This document shows, piece by piece, positions 21,556-32,050 of a stretch of DNA of 64,000 bases. The position numbers and the translations under genes are program-made. The DNA lies in NCBI GenBank assembly GCA_035772405.1, contig JAYKKM010000504.1, positions 1,300,001 to 1,364,000 of the forward strand, read 5' to 3'. The notes beneath the pieces were generated by a model, which did not search any database, was not told the DNA's origin, and worked only from the letters and a program-made list of their open reading frames with translations. The stretch is from Chrysogorgia sp. JL179-B06 (taxonomy: Eukaryota > Cnidaria > Anthozoa > Scleralcyonacea > Chrysogorgiidae). Positions within the stretch are counted from its first letter, which is position 1, and each line of letters opens with the position of its first letter.

Positions 21556-22782
21556 TGCTGCCGTAGGCAGAACACTAATCTTGACATGGTTGCTGTGTCT
21601 CGTACCCAGACCTCTTCGCGGAACTATGTACAGTCGATCAAGTTAAAATCCGCTCGATTTTTTCATGGATGTCCACAGATTTATGACGTTTTATGACGTA
21701 ACTCGTAGATGTTCGTCTAATCGCCGGATGCCGAATCAAATGTTCGGAACTCATCATATTTTGTGAAAAGCTTCGTTCATCAATCGTCATTATAACATGT
21801 TCTGCTTTAGTGCTGAACTTCTGGCAACTGTGCTTTAGCCTGCTTGTGCTTGCGAATTTTAACTTCGATTTCAGTGAGGAAAGTTTCTCTTGTCAAGGTA
21901 AATAAGGAGTAATATTTGTTCCTAAGGCAACTACTGTAGTCATCTGCGATTTCATGCTATCTCTGAGTCTGACACCACGGTGTTAATATGCTGACACTGT
22001 CATGGTTATCACAATTATCAAATACTTTGTTTGTGAATAATATTTACCTTCTATTTTAGGTATATATTGGTGTGAGTTCATTCATTGTTTCTCACGATAT
22101 TGAGCATGCAGAAGAATGCACATGCACATCCGTATCCCTCATATTGAACTGCATTTTTATGCAAGAAATAAATTCTGATAACTTAGTTTATCAACTGTTA
22201 TAATGTCAACTTTTGTGTTCATATTGAACTGCATTTTTATGCAAGAAACAAATTCTGATGAACTTAGTTTATCAACTTTTTGTGTTCATATTTAACAGCA
22301 TTTTTATGCAAGCCGTGTACAGAGAACTATGTTATACAATTATCTATATGTTCAACTGCATCTTTATGCAACTGTTCAACTTACATCTGTTTTATAGTAT
22401 TACACATGTTCATGAACTACTATATATTGTCAATAGATGTTGAGAATGGTTACAACACAAGGGGGTCAACAAGGGAGGTGGCAGATGTGAGATATCAGGA
22501 AATGTGCCAGGGGCGGATGAATCATGTGTGGGTCCCCTGGCTGTGTGTAATTATTGACTTACCCAAAATAGATGTATAACATGCCACAGAGTACCTATGG
22601 TCGATCCAGCAAGCTCATTGTGAGCTCCATATATATGTAGAACTCACTGCTCTGGTATTACCTAAGTAAACCATAACCGCATGGATACGAGGCTGTACTA
22701 CCACTTATTTTAGCAATTTTGAACAATATCACGACTGCCTTGGATTTAGAGGCAGCACTTCCCTTGCGATAGTAACTTCTAG
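21556..22782 (+). mobile_element. Helentron-like element V1, non-autonomous
   Basis: It begins TGCTGCCGTAGGCAG and ends GCAGCACTTCCCTTGCGATAGTAACTTCTAG. The 5' terminal TGCTGCC is complemented by GGCAGCA at 22751-22757, 25 nt before the 3' end, so the inverted ends are asymmetric. The element ends in CTAG followed by T. The empty site in the other arm of the host fold-back (near 23060-23066) fixes both ends to within one T. Asymmetric inverted repeats, a CTAG end and T-T insertion are described for Helentrons/Helitron2. A tandem repeat of about 70-78 bp fills 22140-22312. No protein is encoded. Confidence 0.65.
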
Positions 22783-23150
22783 TATATTTAATATTGAAAG
22801 AAAGCGATGCTTATGATACCGCGGCGCTTATGTGAATACCGCGGTATGGCGGTAATTTGAAACGCCAGAGACGACAATTGTACGCGCAGTAATTTGAAAC
22901 TCGAAACAGCTGTAACTGGGTGCCACGTGAATACGCGGGCGTCTCAGACTTCAGTGATCGTAATGCGTATTCACGTGGCACCCAGTGACAGCTGTTTTGA
23001 GTTTCAAATTACCGCCATAACGCGGGTGCATCATAGCATCGCTTCTTTCAATATTAAATATAAAACATCAGAATTTCCATAATATAGAATAAAATAGAGA
23101 AACAGAGAAACACATCACAGGCGTCAGAGTTGGGCTCCCTGTGTTAGCAC

Positions 23151-23276
23151 TGTATAGAACTGCCTCCTCTTTAAAAAATCCCGTTTATTTTATCTAGGAT
23201 AGGTTTAATTCATGAATTGGACAATTCCAGGACAAAAATAAACGAGATTTTGTAAAGAACGAGGCAGTTCTACACA
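23151..23276. mobile_element. Small MITE with TGTRTAGAACTGCCTC ends
   Basis: About 126 bp. The ends TGTATAGAACTGCCTC and (complement) TGTGTAGAACTGCCTC are extended by paired TCTTTA and CGTTTATTTT blocks. It is inserted in the right arm of the fold-back element. No clear target duplication was found. Confidence 0.65.
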
Positions 23277-23313
23277 ATGCTAAATTTCTGTGTCCGGTAC
23301 ATGAAGTAAGAGC

Positions 23314-23768
23314 TTAACTCTTTCCCGACAGGATGAAAAACATCAAAAATTGAACCACCACGTTGTTCTATTGATATCTCTTGAAATACCCATAACTCTT
23401 GCGAAAGCTATACATTTTCTGGAAGCCCAATAAACGGACTTTTACTTGTGCTTTTAAATTTCCCGAACAAAACACATTATGTTAATATAAATTAGCATTA
23501 ATTATCATAAATCAGGTTGAAAAATTTAAATTTTTCTAGAAAAGGCCATCTTGCACGCCCGCGTAGCATCTTGAAAACTCAAAATGCCACCAATCGCAGA
23601 GTTGTTTATGAAATCAAATCAAACTTGGCGTGTGCGTGGATTTCATGTTCCTGGCGCTTGTCGAATTTCAATTTTTAATCTTGCGTTACCGTGTGCCGTG
23701 TTTTTCGATTGACGACTTTGCGGGTCTTCAACGACCCGTTTTAACTGCGCCGGTCGGGAAAGAGTTAA
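23314..23768. mobile_element. TTAA-flanked MITE, piggyBac-like
   Basis: TTAA at 23314-23317 and 23765-23768 flanks inverted ends CTCTTTCCCGACAGG and (complement) CTCTTTCCCGACCGG. TTAA duplications with CYCTTT-type ends fit piggyBac-type MITEs. No coding capacity. A broken piggyBac-type transposase lies at 62480-63540, but no link between the two is shown. Confidence 0.6.
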
Positions 23769-24120
23769 CGGCGAACTGAATAGGCTTTCTTAGTAATTTG
23801 ACAACATGCTCCTCGAAATTCATATTTGCTCGTCGAATTCATCGAACTTCGAGCGCCGAGCGGCTTCATTCTTCGATTAAGAGTATCCCGATACTCAAGA
23901 GATATTCGTTATTCAATCAAACACGAGACACCACACACCGCTTGAATTTATAACTATTGTTTTGACGTCTGATATATATTCTTTACGGAACACATGGCTT
24001 CACGACATGCCATGATGCGAAGGAAGCGGAAGCTAACTTCAGGCAGCGAGCAGTCAAAGCAACAAGTGAGCGACCAAATCAAATATAAATGACATACAGT
24101 TATTGCTGCCGTAGGCAGCA

Positions 24121-24197
24121 CACTAACCCTAATCTTAACCCTACCCCTAACCCTAACCGTAACTCTAATCCTAACCATAACCCTAATAATAACCGTA
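24121..24197. repeat. Interstitial telomere-like (CCCTAA)n tract
   Basis: About ten degenerate CCCTAA/CCGTAA/CCTAA units in a row near the 5' end of V2. Shorter relatives are at 14504-14537, 32414-32460 and 44212-44256. Confidence 0.75.
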
Positions 24198-24481
24198 AAA
24201 TATGGTGGGAGACTATATGTATTGTTACCATGAAGTATATCCCTAAGATAGTTTCACCTAACGCTCACCAAACGGAAATATGGCTCAGTGACTCTGTGAC
24301 TGCGAGGTATATCTGCGATTTCTTGCCATCACCTATGCCACATCACAATCATGATATCAAATTGTTTTGTTTATGAATACAGTTTTAGGTGTATATTGTT
24401 GCGACTTTATTATTTTTCACAGGAATATTGTGTGCGCGCTGATCAGTATTCCGATCAGACATTATCTGCGTTTGTGAAAAA

Positions 24482-24980
24482 ATGTTGATGTTATTTCAGC
24501 TGGTAATAACGATTATGGTATTAGTAATAGTGTTGTTCGCTCAAATGTCAAGAATGGCAAATGATGTCGAAGAAAATCCTGGACCCACAATATATGATGT
24601 TGTTGATCGAAGTACAACAATATGTGCTGATTTTAGCCAAGGCAATACAAAACAATTTAAACAAAATGCTGGTAAACAATGTGTAGCCATGTCTTTGACT
24701 GTGATAATACATCATCAAATAACAAATATTAATGCATGGGATTCATCATTCCTAAATGTCATATTGTAGCAATTCTGTTAATAAAACCTTGCTTTTAACT
24801 GATGTGCCAGAAATGGTTTCAGTTTCCGATAAAATATATTCTTTACAATATAGTGACCCATTTGCCTGTGATTTGTTTAAGGCAACTAACAATCTACCTT
24901 ATCATTCTTTGGAAAATGCACTCAATAATGTATTTTTAGATTTTCAGTTAAATTATCAAGATTGTTTGGTTCACTGTTGA
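24482..24980 (+). pseudogene. Element protein fragment with hydrophobic N-terminus and 2A-like DVEENPGP
   Basis: The protein opens with a hydrophobic stretch (residues 4-20) and reaches MANDVEENPGP at residues 25-35 (24554-24586). D-V-E-x-N-P-G-P is the 2A ribosome-skipping motif: the last Gly-Pro bond is skipped, giving two products. Downstream comes DRSTTICADFSQGN, then GKQCVAMSLT, resembling the nucleophile loop of a cysteine protease. After a frameshift near 24760 it continues LLLTDVPEMVS, IYSLQYSDPF, to 24980. From memory, this block occurs in invertebrate proteins near PIF1-type helicases of Helitron/Helentron type; this was not checked. A stop and a frameshift make it non-functional. 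Confidence 0.6.
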
Positions 24981-26229
24981 TTACAACATCTCGATCTAAA
25001 TAAAGCTAGTGAAAACATTCGCTCCAAACACATCTATAAAGCAACAGATATTACCACTTCATAAACTGACTCCATATTGGAGGAACTCGCTTCCAATTTC
25101 AATAGTCAACATTAACACTTATAATAATAATAATTAAGTGCCACAATACTACATATTTCATTTCAATTTTACACTATTTTACCGTTCCCGTTCCACTATA
25201 CAATTACAACCTTCTGTACTGTAAAGTCTCAAATCAAGTTTCCAAATAATTTATACAATTGCACAAAACAATAAAAGCATTTCACATCGCACTATGACCT
25301 CTTGCATTTTTAAACGCGGATAGTTAAACATGGATATAGTGTTTTTTAACATTTGCTGTCCGGGGAGACATTTTGCTAGCGGATAATGTCCGGAGGGACA
25401 CGATCCGCTGGGACACCGGAATAAGTTACGAGCCTAATATCGCTGTCATAGAAGTTTGCAATCACATCTCCATTCACCCTTTCCAATCCGTTCACGTACA
25501 TGCTTCGAACGCACTCACACAGCCTTCGAGGTAGCGTCTGTATATCAAAGTTCTGTTCACACGCCTCTAAACACAATTTGAAATGCAATCAATTACATGT
25601 TTTCCGCTCCACTCACTGTCACTTTAATAACTTTATATACCTGCCAAATGCAAACCAAACATCAACTACATGTACAACATAAGACCTACGTGCTGACTCT
25701 ACAATCTATATCATTCTTGATTAACATGTCCGTTACAATTTATACAATCTGAATCAATCCCAGGGTTCACTTTTGAAATTTCATCAAAACTGACTACACT
25801 GTCCATGCAATGGCCTTTGAGGCAGCACTTTCCTTGCGATAGTAATTTCTAGTTTAACTAGAAATACGTATACGCAACAACCCCTCGCCCGCCGTCATAG
25901 CGTAGTGCTATAATTAGTTATTTTACTTAAAAATATATACATGTATAACCCATTACTTTGCCAATCGAATGGACTTATAGTAGACACATACATGTATCTC
26001 TGAGAGCCTTTAAACTATCAAGCTTGTGTTGTTCTGAATTTCATTGTTTCATAATTAGACATCAAACTAAATAACTAAATAACTCTGTGTTTAATTTTTG
26101 GGTGCAATATAGTACAGTATCTGCACTGATTAACATTTGTTTGATATATAAAGGCCGGATACTCACTGTGATCACACTGTGCAGTATATATATATATATA
26201 TAGTAACTTACTGAAAAAGCGTGTATATA

Positions 26230-26340
26230 TATATCTTTGGGATTATTAAATTAAAGCAATCAAAACGTAGGTAACTTCGTATGTTTAGTATCATGGGATT
26301 ACATACTTTCATAATTTTGTTACATAATCCCAAAGATATA
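26230..26340. mobile_element. Small MITE with TATATCTTTGGGATTAT ends
   Basis: The 17-bp inverted ends at 26230-26246 and 26324-26340 are perfect complements. It abuts the palindromic MITE at 26341. Confidence 0.6.
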
Positions 26341-26519
26341 GACCTTATTCAAAAATGGCCGTTGATTTAATATTCTTTTATATGCATATAAATTGGCCGT
26401 TATGACCTCGTTTTAGAGTAAAAATTCTTTTGAATTTCTTGCACGATAACGAGGTCATAAGGGCCAATTTATATGTATATAAAAGAATATTAAATCAGCG
26501 GCCATTTTTGAATAAGGTC
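26341..26519. mobile_element. Palindromic MITE (family P), copy 1
   Basis: 179 bp that folds on itself: GACCTTATTCAAAAATGGCC pairs with GGCCATTTTTGAATAAGGTC, and the arms continue for about 70 bp to a loop around TTGCACGATAACG. In copies 2 and 3, TA flanks both ends, suggesting TA duplications as in Tc1/mariner-type MITEs. Confidence 0.8.
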
Positions 26520-26573
26520 AATTTCCAGGCTTATTCAATAAGTCATTATGCCGCGTGATGTCAAAATGAGGAC

Positions 26574-26777
26574 ATTTACATCAGAGGCATAGCCAGGATG
26601 TTCTGTCAAGGCGGCCGGCCAGGAAAAACCTAGTGGGCCGGGCAGCCTAACCGAGGAAAATGAAGAGCCAAGAGTACAAATTTTCTCTGGGGGCCCACTT
26701 ATTTTGCCAGGGCGGGGGAGGGCAGGAATTTTGCCAGGCCCTTCGGCATCCCATCTGGCTATACCTCTGATTTACAT
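26574..26777. mobile_element. hAT-like MITE with 8-bp target duplication, copy 1
   Basis: The element 26582-26769 has ends CAGAGGCATAGCCAG and (complement) CAGAGGTATAGCCAG. ATTTACAT flanks it on both sides (26574-26581 and 26770-26777), a perfect 8-bp duplication as in hAT elements. Its interior is GC-rich (GGGGGAGGG). Confidence 0.8.
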
Positions 26778-28600
26778 ATCAAACAAATCTTAATATGTAA
26801 CTGAGATTATAATTATGGAAGAGTTGTAAATGCCCATCTTTATAATTAATTATTTTGTTCTTTCAAGTAGGAGAGTTTATTTCAATATATATATAAACAC
26901 TTGAAGTCTTCTGGTGTTAATACTACCATCGGTCACTAAGAAATAATTAACTTGTCACAAGCTGCGTCAATTGTTTATGATTTAAATAATTAACTTATAG
27001 TCAGTATTATGTCAGCTATGGTTCATAATGACTCTCACAATATCCAAAAATATTAAAATATCTGCAATAATTCACCACATCCCTATAGGTTGTGGATGAC
27101 CAATGGTGCATGCATATACACTGATTATTATTGATAAATATTTTACTCCACCGGAAGAACTCTATTGCTATCATAATATTAATCAACACATGCCATATTT
27201 ATTCCAATGATAATTAACCCAATAGCCTATGCAACAGCAGAGCATGCAACATTATGTATATTGTATTATATAAATTATATCAGTACTTGTTTAACCCATA
27301 ATGGTTGACATGCCCTTTGCCTGCTTAATGCATTGTCGCAATAGTGAGCTGACACACGTTCAATCCCTAACATTTCCCCTAATACAGCGAGACTGCATCA
27401 ACCTATCCAATCATAAAATACTGTACAATCCAGCTTATAAGACCCCTAGTTATTGGCCCCCTGTTTGTTAACAGAAAATACCTTCTGATTTAATAGAAGG
27501 TATATAATTAAGCCCACACAGATATAAGCCCAGCATTGCTTTAAATTAGCACCTTTGCTAACAAAAAATTGAAGAATAAAAGTAAATAATAACATAAAAA
27601 GTTACGGCAACATTCTGTATCTCATTACTGACAAATCATTTTGAGGCTGCTTACATAACGTGTGTAGCAGATTTTTCTATATAACAGTCAGGGCATCATT
27701 TTTGACATTATAAATTCTAGTTAATATTTGTTACTCAGTACTTACATTTTCCTTAATTGACTTTTAAAGCAAAAATTTGAGTAAAAAAGTGCCAACCATT
27801 TGCCTGTTTTGCATTTTGAAACATTTTAGTTCGAGTGATCGCAAATATTATATTAATTTTACATTTGATTGTTTGTAAGAAATATAATAAAATCTACTAT
27901 AATGTCCTTCAGGAAGCACTTCAACAATCAATCTTAAATATATATGGGACCGGCATTGCATGTGCAGTTCTATTCCAAGGACAAAAGTGTTTACACAGAA
28001 ACACTAAGCAGAGGCTTAACATGTGTAGGTCTATAAACCTGTACAATGCATGTTTACAATGAAACACTACTCAAATGTACAAATGCCCATACAACAATTA
28101 AAAGCACAACATTTATGCATGTATTAGAGTAAATTATATCACCACATAAACATAATCAGGATGATCAAGGTGCATTTCACCTGCTTGGTGGCTGAGCTGA
28201 AACATCTAGTATTATAAAATTCTGATTGAGCTCAAATCACAAAATCACAAAAGGAACTCAAAGAACACCTGGATACAACGCTAATCAAGGTACTAACACA
28301 ACAGAATGTTTTAACTGCAACGTTGAGTACATTTTCATCGCTAAAATCGCTACAAATTCTTCCTAGCAACGCACATAACAACGCATATAATAACAGTTAA
28401 ATCTGCATTTTTCATGGCTTTATTGTTAATTTAATGGTGTTATTTTATAAAAGTAATAAAAAACCTTGTCTTGTGTGATTATCGAGTTATAATGGCACTC
28501 GAGAACCTAGAAAAACACTCGGCTATCGCCTAGTAATAATCTTACACTCAGGGACCACCGACCGGTGTTGTTCAGGACTGTTAAAACAGAGTTTTGCAAG
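26778..28600. repeat. Shared unit block, no gene supported
   Basis: Aligns with 41369-43560. A 75-codon frame (27835-28062) with LQQSILNIYGTG is kept in both units but shows no domain and no splice structure, so it is not called. It contains two empty sites for elements present in unit B: AGTTATTGG at 27448-27456 and TTAA at 27774-27777. Confidence 0.6.
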
Positions 28601-28916
28601 CAAAAGCATGGCGACAGAGAAAGCATAAGCATAACAATGGCAGAGAAAGCTTGTGTATATACTACCAATTAAAATATCCAGACCTATAGGCTATTATTTA
28701 ACTCACTTACCTAGCAGCTTATCTGTAGTCACATTTAATATTGTATTAGCATCACCAAACTTGTCGCCATTCTTCACGGTCTTTTGACCTAATAGTATCG
28801 CTGTGTTTGTTTTTTCTTAGCAAGACTTTTTTCGCGTTGATTGCTGGTGTTTTCTCAATGTTTTTGACCTTACTTTCTGCCCCGTAAACAGGCCAAGTTG
28901 GTCCGGTGGCCGTTGA

Positions 28917-29221
<305 letters not shown>

Positions 29222-29511
29222 TACTATAAATACGTACACGCAACAACCCCTCGCCAGCCGTCATAGCGTAGTGCTATAATTAGTTATTTTACTTAAAAAT
29301 ATATACATGTATAACCCATTAATTTGCCAATCGAATGGACTTATAGTAGACACTACATGTATTGCTGAGAGCCTTTAAACTATCAAGCTTGTGTTGTTCT
29401 GAATTTAATTGTTTCATTAAATTAAAGCACTCAAAACGTAGGTAACTTCGTATGTTTAGTATCATGGGATTACATACTTTCATAATTTTGTTACATAATC
29501 CCAAAGATATA

Positions 29512-29690
29512 GACCTTATTCAAAAATGGCCGTTGATTTAATATTCTTTTATATGCATATAAATTGGCCGTTGTGACCTCGTTTTAGAGTAAAAATTCTT
29601 TTGAATTTCTTGCACGATAACGAGGTCATAAGGGCCAATTTATATGCATATAAAAGAATATTAAATCAGCGGCCATTTTTGAATAAGGTC
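29512..29690. mobile_element. Palindromic MITE (family P), copy 2
   Basis: 179 bp, same ends as copy 1 and flanked by TA on both sides. Confidence 0.8.
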
Positions 29691-29744
29691 TATTTACAGG
29701 CTTCTTCAATAAGTCATTATGCAGCGTGATGTCAAAATGAGGAC

Positions 29745-29895
29745 ATTTACATCAGAGGCATATCCAGGATTTTCTGTCAAGGCGGCCGGAAAGGAAAAAC
29801 CTAGGGGGGCAGCCTAACGGAGGAAAATGAAGAGCCAAGAGTACATATTTTCTCAGGGGGCCTACTTATTTTGCCAGGGCGGGGGAGGGCAGGAT
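29745..29895. mobile_element. hAT-like MITE, right end deleted
   Basis: The left ATTTACAT duplication and CAGAGGCATATCCAGG end are present, but the right end and its duplication are missing. Confidence 0.65.
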
Positions 29896-30023
29896 TAATA
29901 CCAAACAAATCTTAATATGTAACTGAGATTATAATTATGGAAGAGTTGTAAATGCCAATCTTTATAATTAATTATTTTGTTCTTTCAAGTAGGAGAGTTT
30001 ATTTCAAACTGAATTTTTCATTG

Positions 30024-30034
30024 AATATATATAT

Positions 30035-30112
<78 letters not shown>
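30024..30112. repeat. (AT)n microsatellite
   Basis: About 90 bp of AT repeats with one AG interruption near 30035. Confidence 0.9.
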
Positions 30113-30114
<2 letters not shown>

Positions 30115-30215
30115 CATTCCACACCCATTGTTACCGGGTAACCCATTGTTTCCACACCCATTGTTACCGGGTACCCATTGTTTCCACACCCATTGTTACT
30201 GGGTACCCATTGTGT
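30113..30215. repeat. Minisatellite, 32-33 bp unit, three copies
   Basis: Three successive units contain ACACCCATTGTTACCGGGTA followed by CCCATTGTTTCC (starts at 30121, 30154, 30186). A further partial pair lies at 30678-30722. Confidence 0.85.
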
Positions 30216-31140
30216 CGCGTTCCAAGCCAAATACCCTCGTGGAGAGCGATCGACTGGAGTTCGCATGTGATCAACCACAAATGAATCGAGTCAATTTCTT
30301 TATTGTATACAATGATCTCCTCAAAATGCGGTGAAAACTACATTAATGATTAATAACAACAATTAAGAACTATTCAAAACCCTAAATCATGCGATTACAA
30401 AGCGTACCATAAATTAACACAAATCATGCATATTAACCAAAGGTAACGCAATAACATAACTAAAACTTACGATTATGGATTTGCATAGGAACCGATCGAA
30501 TGTCCATTACAAAAAAGCTAAAAGGGCGAGCTCGCAATAATATCCCTTGTGTCTACTAATGACTAATACAGTTTAAAATGCGTTATCCAAACAAAGACAA
30601 GGCCGCGAGAGCCTGGGCTCACATAAACAAATTATAATGTATACATATTATATTACGTGTCGTCAGCAACTGTCACACATTGTTTCCATGCCCATTGTTA
30701 CTGGGTACCCATTGTTTCCACGCTACAGTATTCAATTAGCAAATTCTGAGATAACTTCACACTTATTGAAATGCAAGCCGATCAAAATGAATCTGCTGAA
30801 AGTGCACACTGGATATTCGACCAAAATCTGGATACTGTATTCAACCAAAATCTGGATATTCAACCAAAATCTAATCAAGCAAAATTTATACATACAACCA
30901 AAATCTGGACAGTTTTTACGCTTTTCTCAAATATCACAACATCCTGTGTGTTTGGATAAACACAGATATTCTGTAAAGTAATTACAATGTAGCTAGTAAG
31001 CCTCGATAATATATAATACGCTGTTATATAGATAATATATAATACGCTGTTATAATATATTTATTTAATATAATCGTGCTTCTATTTTTGTTTCATATTT
31101 TAAGCTGTACTGTTCAGTTTTGTCTCATGTCATCAGACAC
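30216..31140. other. Non-coding stretch with two small tandem arrays
   Basis: Contains ACCAAAATCTGGATA-type repeats (30818-30912, about four copies) and a two-copy repeat of about 27 bp with ATAATATATAATACGCTGTT (31005-31060). No gene is supported. Confidence 0.5.
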
Positions 31141-31149
31141 ATGTACGCG

Positions 31150-31303
31150 TTGCGTACCTATTTTTGCATTCGCAATCATGCGACGGTTGCAATTTAAATA
31201 TTAATTCAAATGCAGAGGCTCAGGTCTACCAATCAGCTTCTGTCTATATCTCGTTACCAGGGCCAAATTTTCCAATGCCGTGCATGATCGACGACGTTGA
31301 TCC

Positions 31304-31380
<77 letters not shown>

Positions 31381-31850
31381 ATATATATATACAAGGAAAT
31401 TTATATATATATATATATATACAAGAAAATCCGTGATGAGGGACTAAACGCCGGTCGATATTAGCACCCTCGCACTCAGGCCTTCGTCCTTCGCGCCGGG
31501 CGAGGGCATTATATAAGAAGAAAACTAAATGTGACTCTGGGAACTCTTGGTCCCGTGTGAGGAACTAAACGCCGGTCGATATTAGCCGGGCTAGGGGACT
31601 AGTATAAATATATTTATAGACTAGATATACGTATACGCAACAACCCCTCGCCCGCCGTCATAGCGTAGTGCTATAACTAGAAATACGTATACGCAACAAC
31701 CCCTCGCCAGCTGTCATAAGGTAGTGCTATAATTAGTTATCCCCTCGCCCGGGGCGAAGCGCCGGCCGAAGGGCGAAGGTGCTAATATCGACCGGCGTTT
31801 AGTCCCTCATCACGGATTCCAGGCGTAATGTAGGGTCACTTTCAGTTTCC

Positions 31851-31918
<68 letters not shown>

Positions 31919-32050
31919 TCAGGATCAACGTCGTCGATCATGCGCGGCATTGGAAAATTTGGCCCTGGTAACGAGATATAGACAGAAGCTGATTGGTAGA
32001 CCTGAGCCTCTGCATTTGAATTAATATTTAAATTATTGCGAATGCAAAAA
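31150..32050. repeat. Large inverted repeat with (AT)n in both arms
   Basis: The left arm (about 31150-31520) and right arm (about 31741-32050) are complementary. Paired blocks include GCATTCGCAAT, CAGAGGCTCAGGTCTACCAA, the GATCAACGTCGTCGATCATG block, and GGGACTAAACGCCGGTCGAT. (AT)n tracts sit at 31305-31400 and 31853-31914. The spacer of about 220 bp holds two copies of the CTAGAAATACG-type unit end (31621 and 31679). Confidence 0.75.

Larger units (their letters stand above)
21433..23304. mobile_element. Fold-back element with nested insertions
   Basis: The left end GGGACACAGAAATTTGC (near 21434) and right end AAATTTCTGTGTCC (near 23283-23296) are inverted. The arms pair through GGGAGCCCAACTCTGACGCC (21478 and 23143) and the GAGAAACAGAGAAAC block. 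The innermost arms are 22889-22936 and 22965-23012, 48 bp with few mismatches. The left arm is interrupted by the Helentron-like element 21556-22782 and the right arm by the MITE 23151-23276. Each arm therefore shows the other's empty site. Confidence 0.7.
24104..25852 (+). mobile_element. Helentron-like element V2, carrying a protein remnant
   Basis: It starts with the perfect palindrome TGCTGCC-GTA-GGCAGCA and ends GGCAGCACTTTCCTTGCGATAGTAATTTCTAG, followed by T. The same ends delimit 21556-22782 and 54913-56315. Unlike those copies, V2 holds coding sequence (24482-24980). It also carries a CCCTAA-like telomeric tract just inside its 5' end. The rest (24981-25852) has no convincing frame. 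The helicase/Rep portion of an autonomous element is absent. Confidence 0.6.
29225..30023. repeat. Partial repeat unit (third copy of the unit start)
   Basis: It resembles 25862-26880 but lacks about 200 bp around 26045-26250. It contains palindromic MITE copy 2 and a right-truncated hAT-like MITE. It joins an (AT)n tract at 30024. Confidence 0.7.

Noticed and set aside
24089..24376. Asn/Pro-rich 95-codon protein
   Set aside because: It is a translation of the telomere-like CCCTAA tract.
25376..25588. 70-codon minus-strand frame with MYVNGLERVNGDV
   Set aside because: Reads somewhat protein-like, but no homology recognised and no convincing splice sites at both ends.
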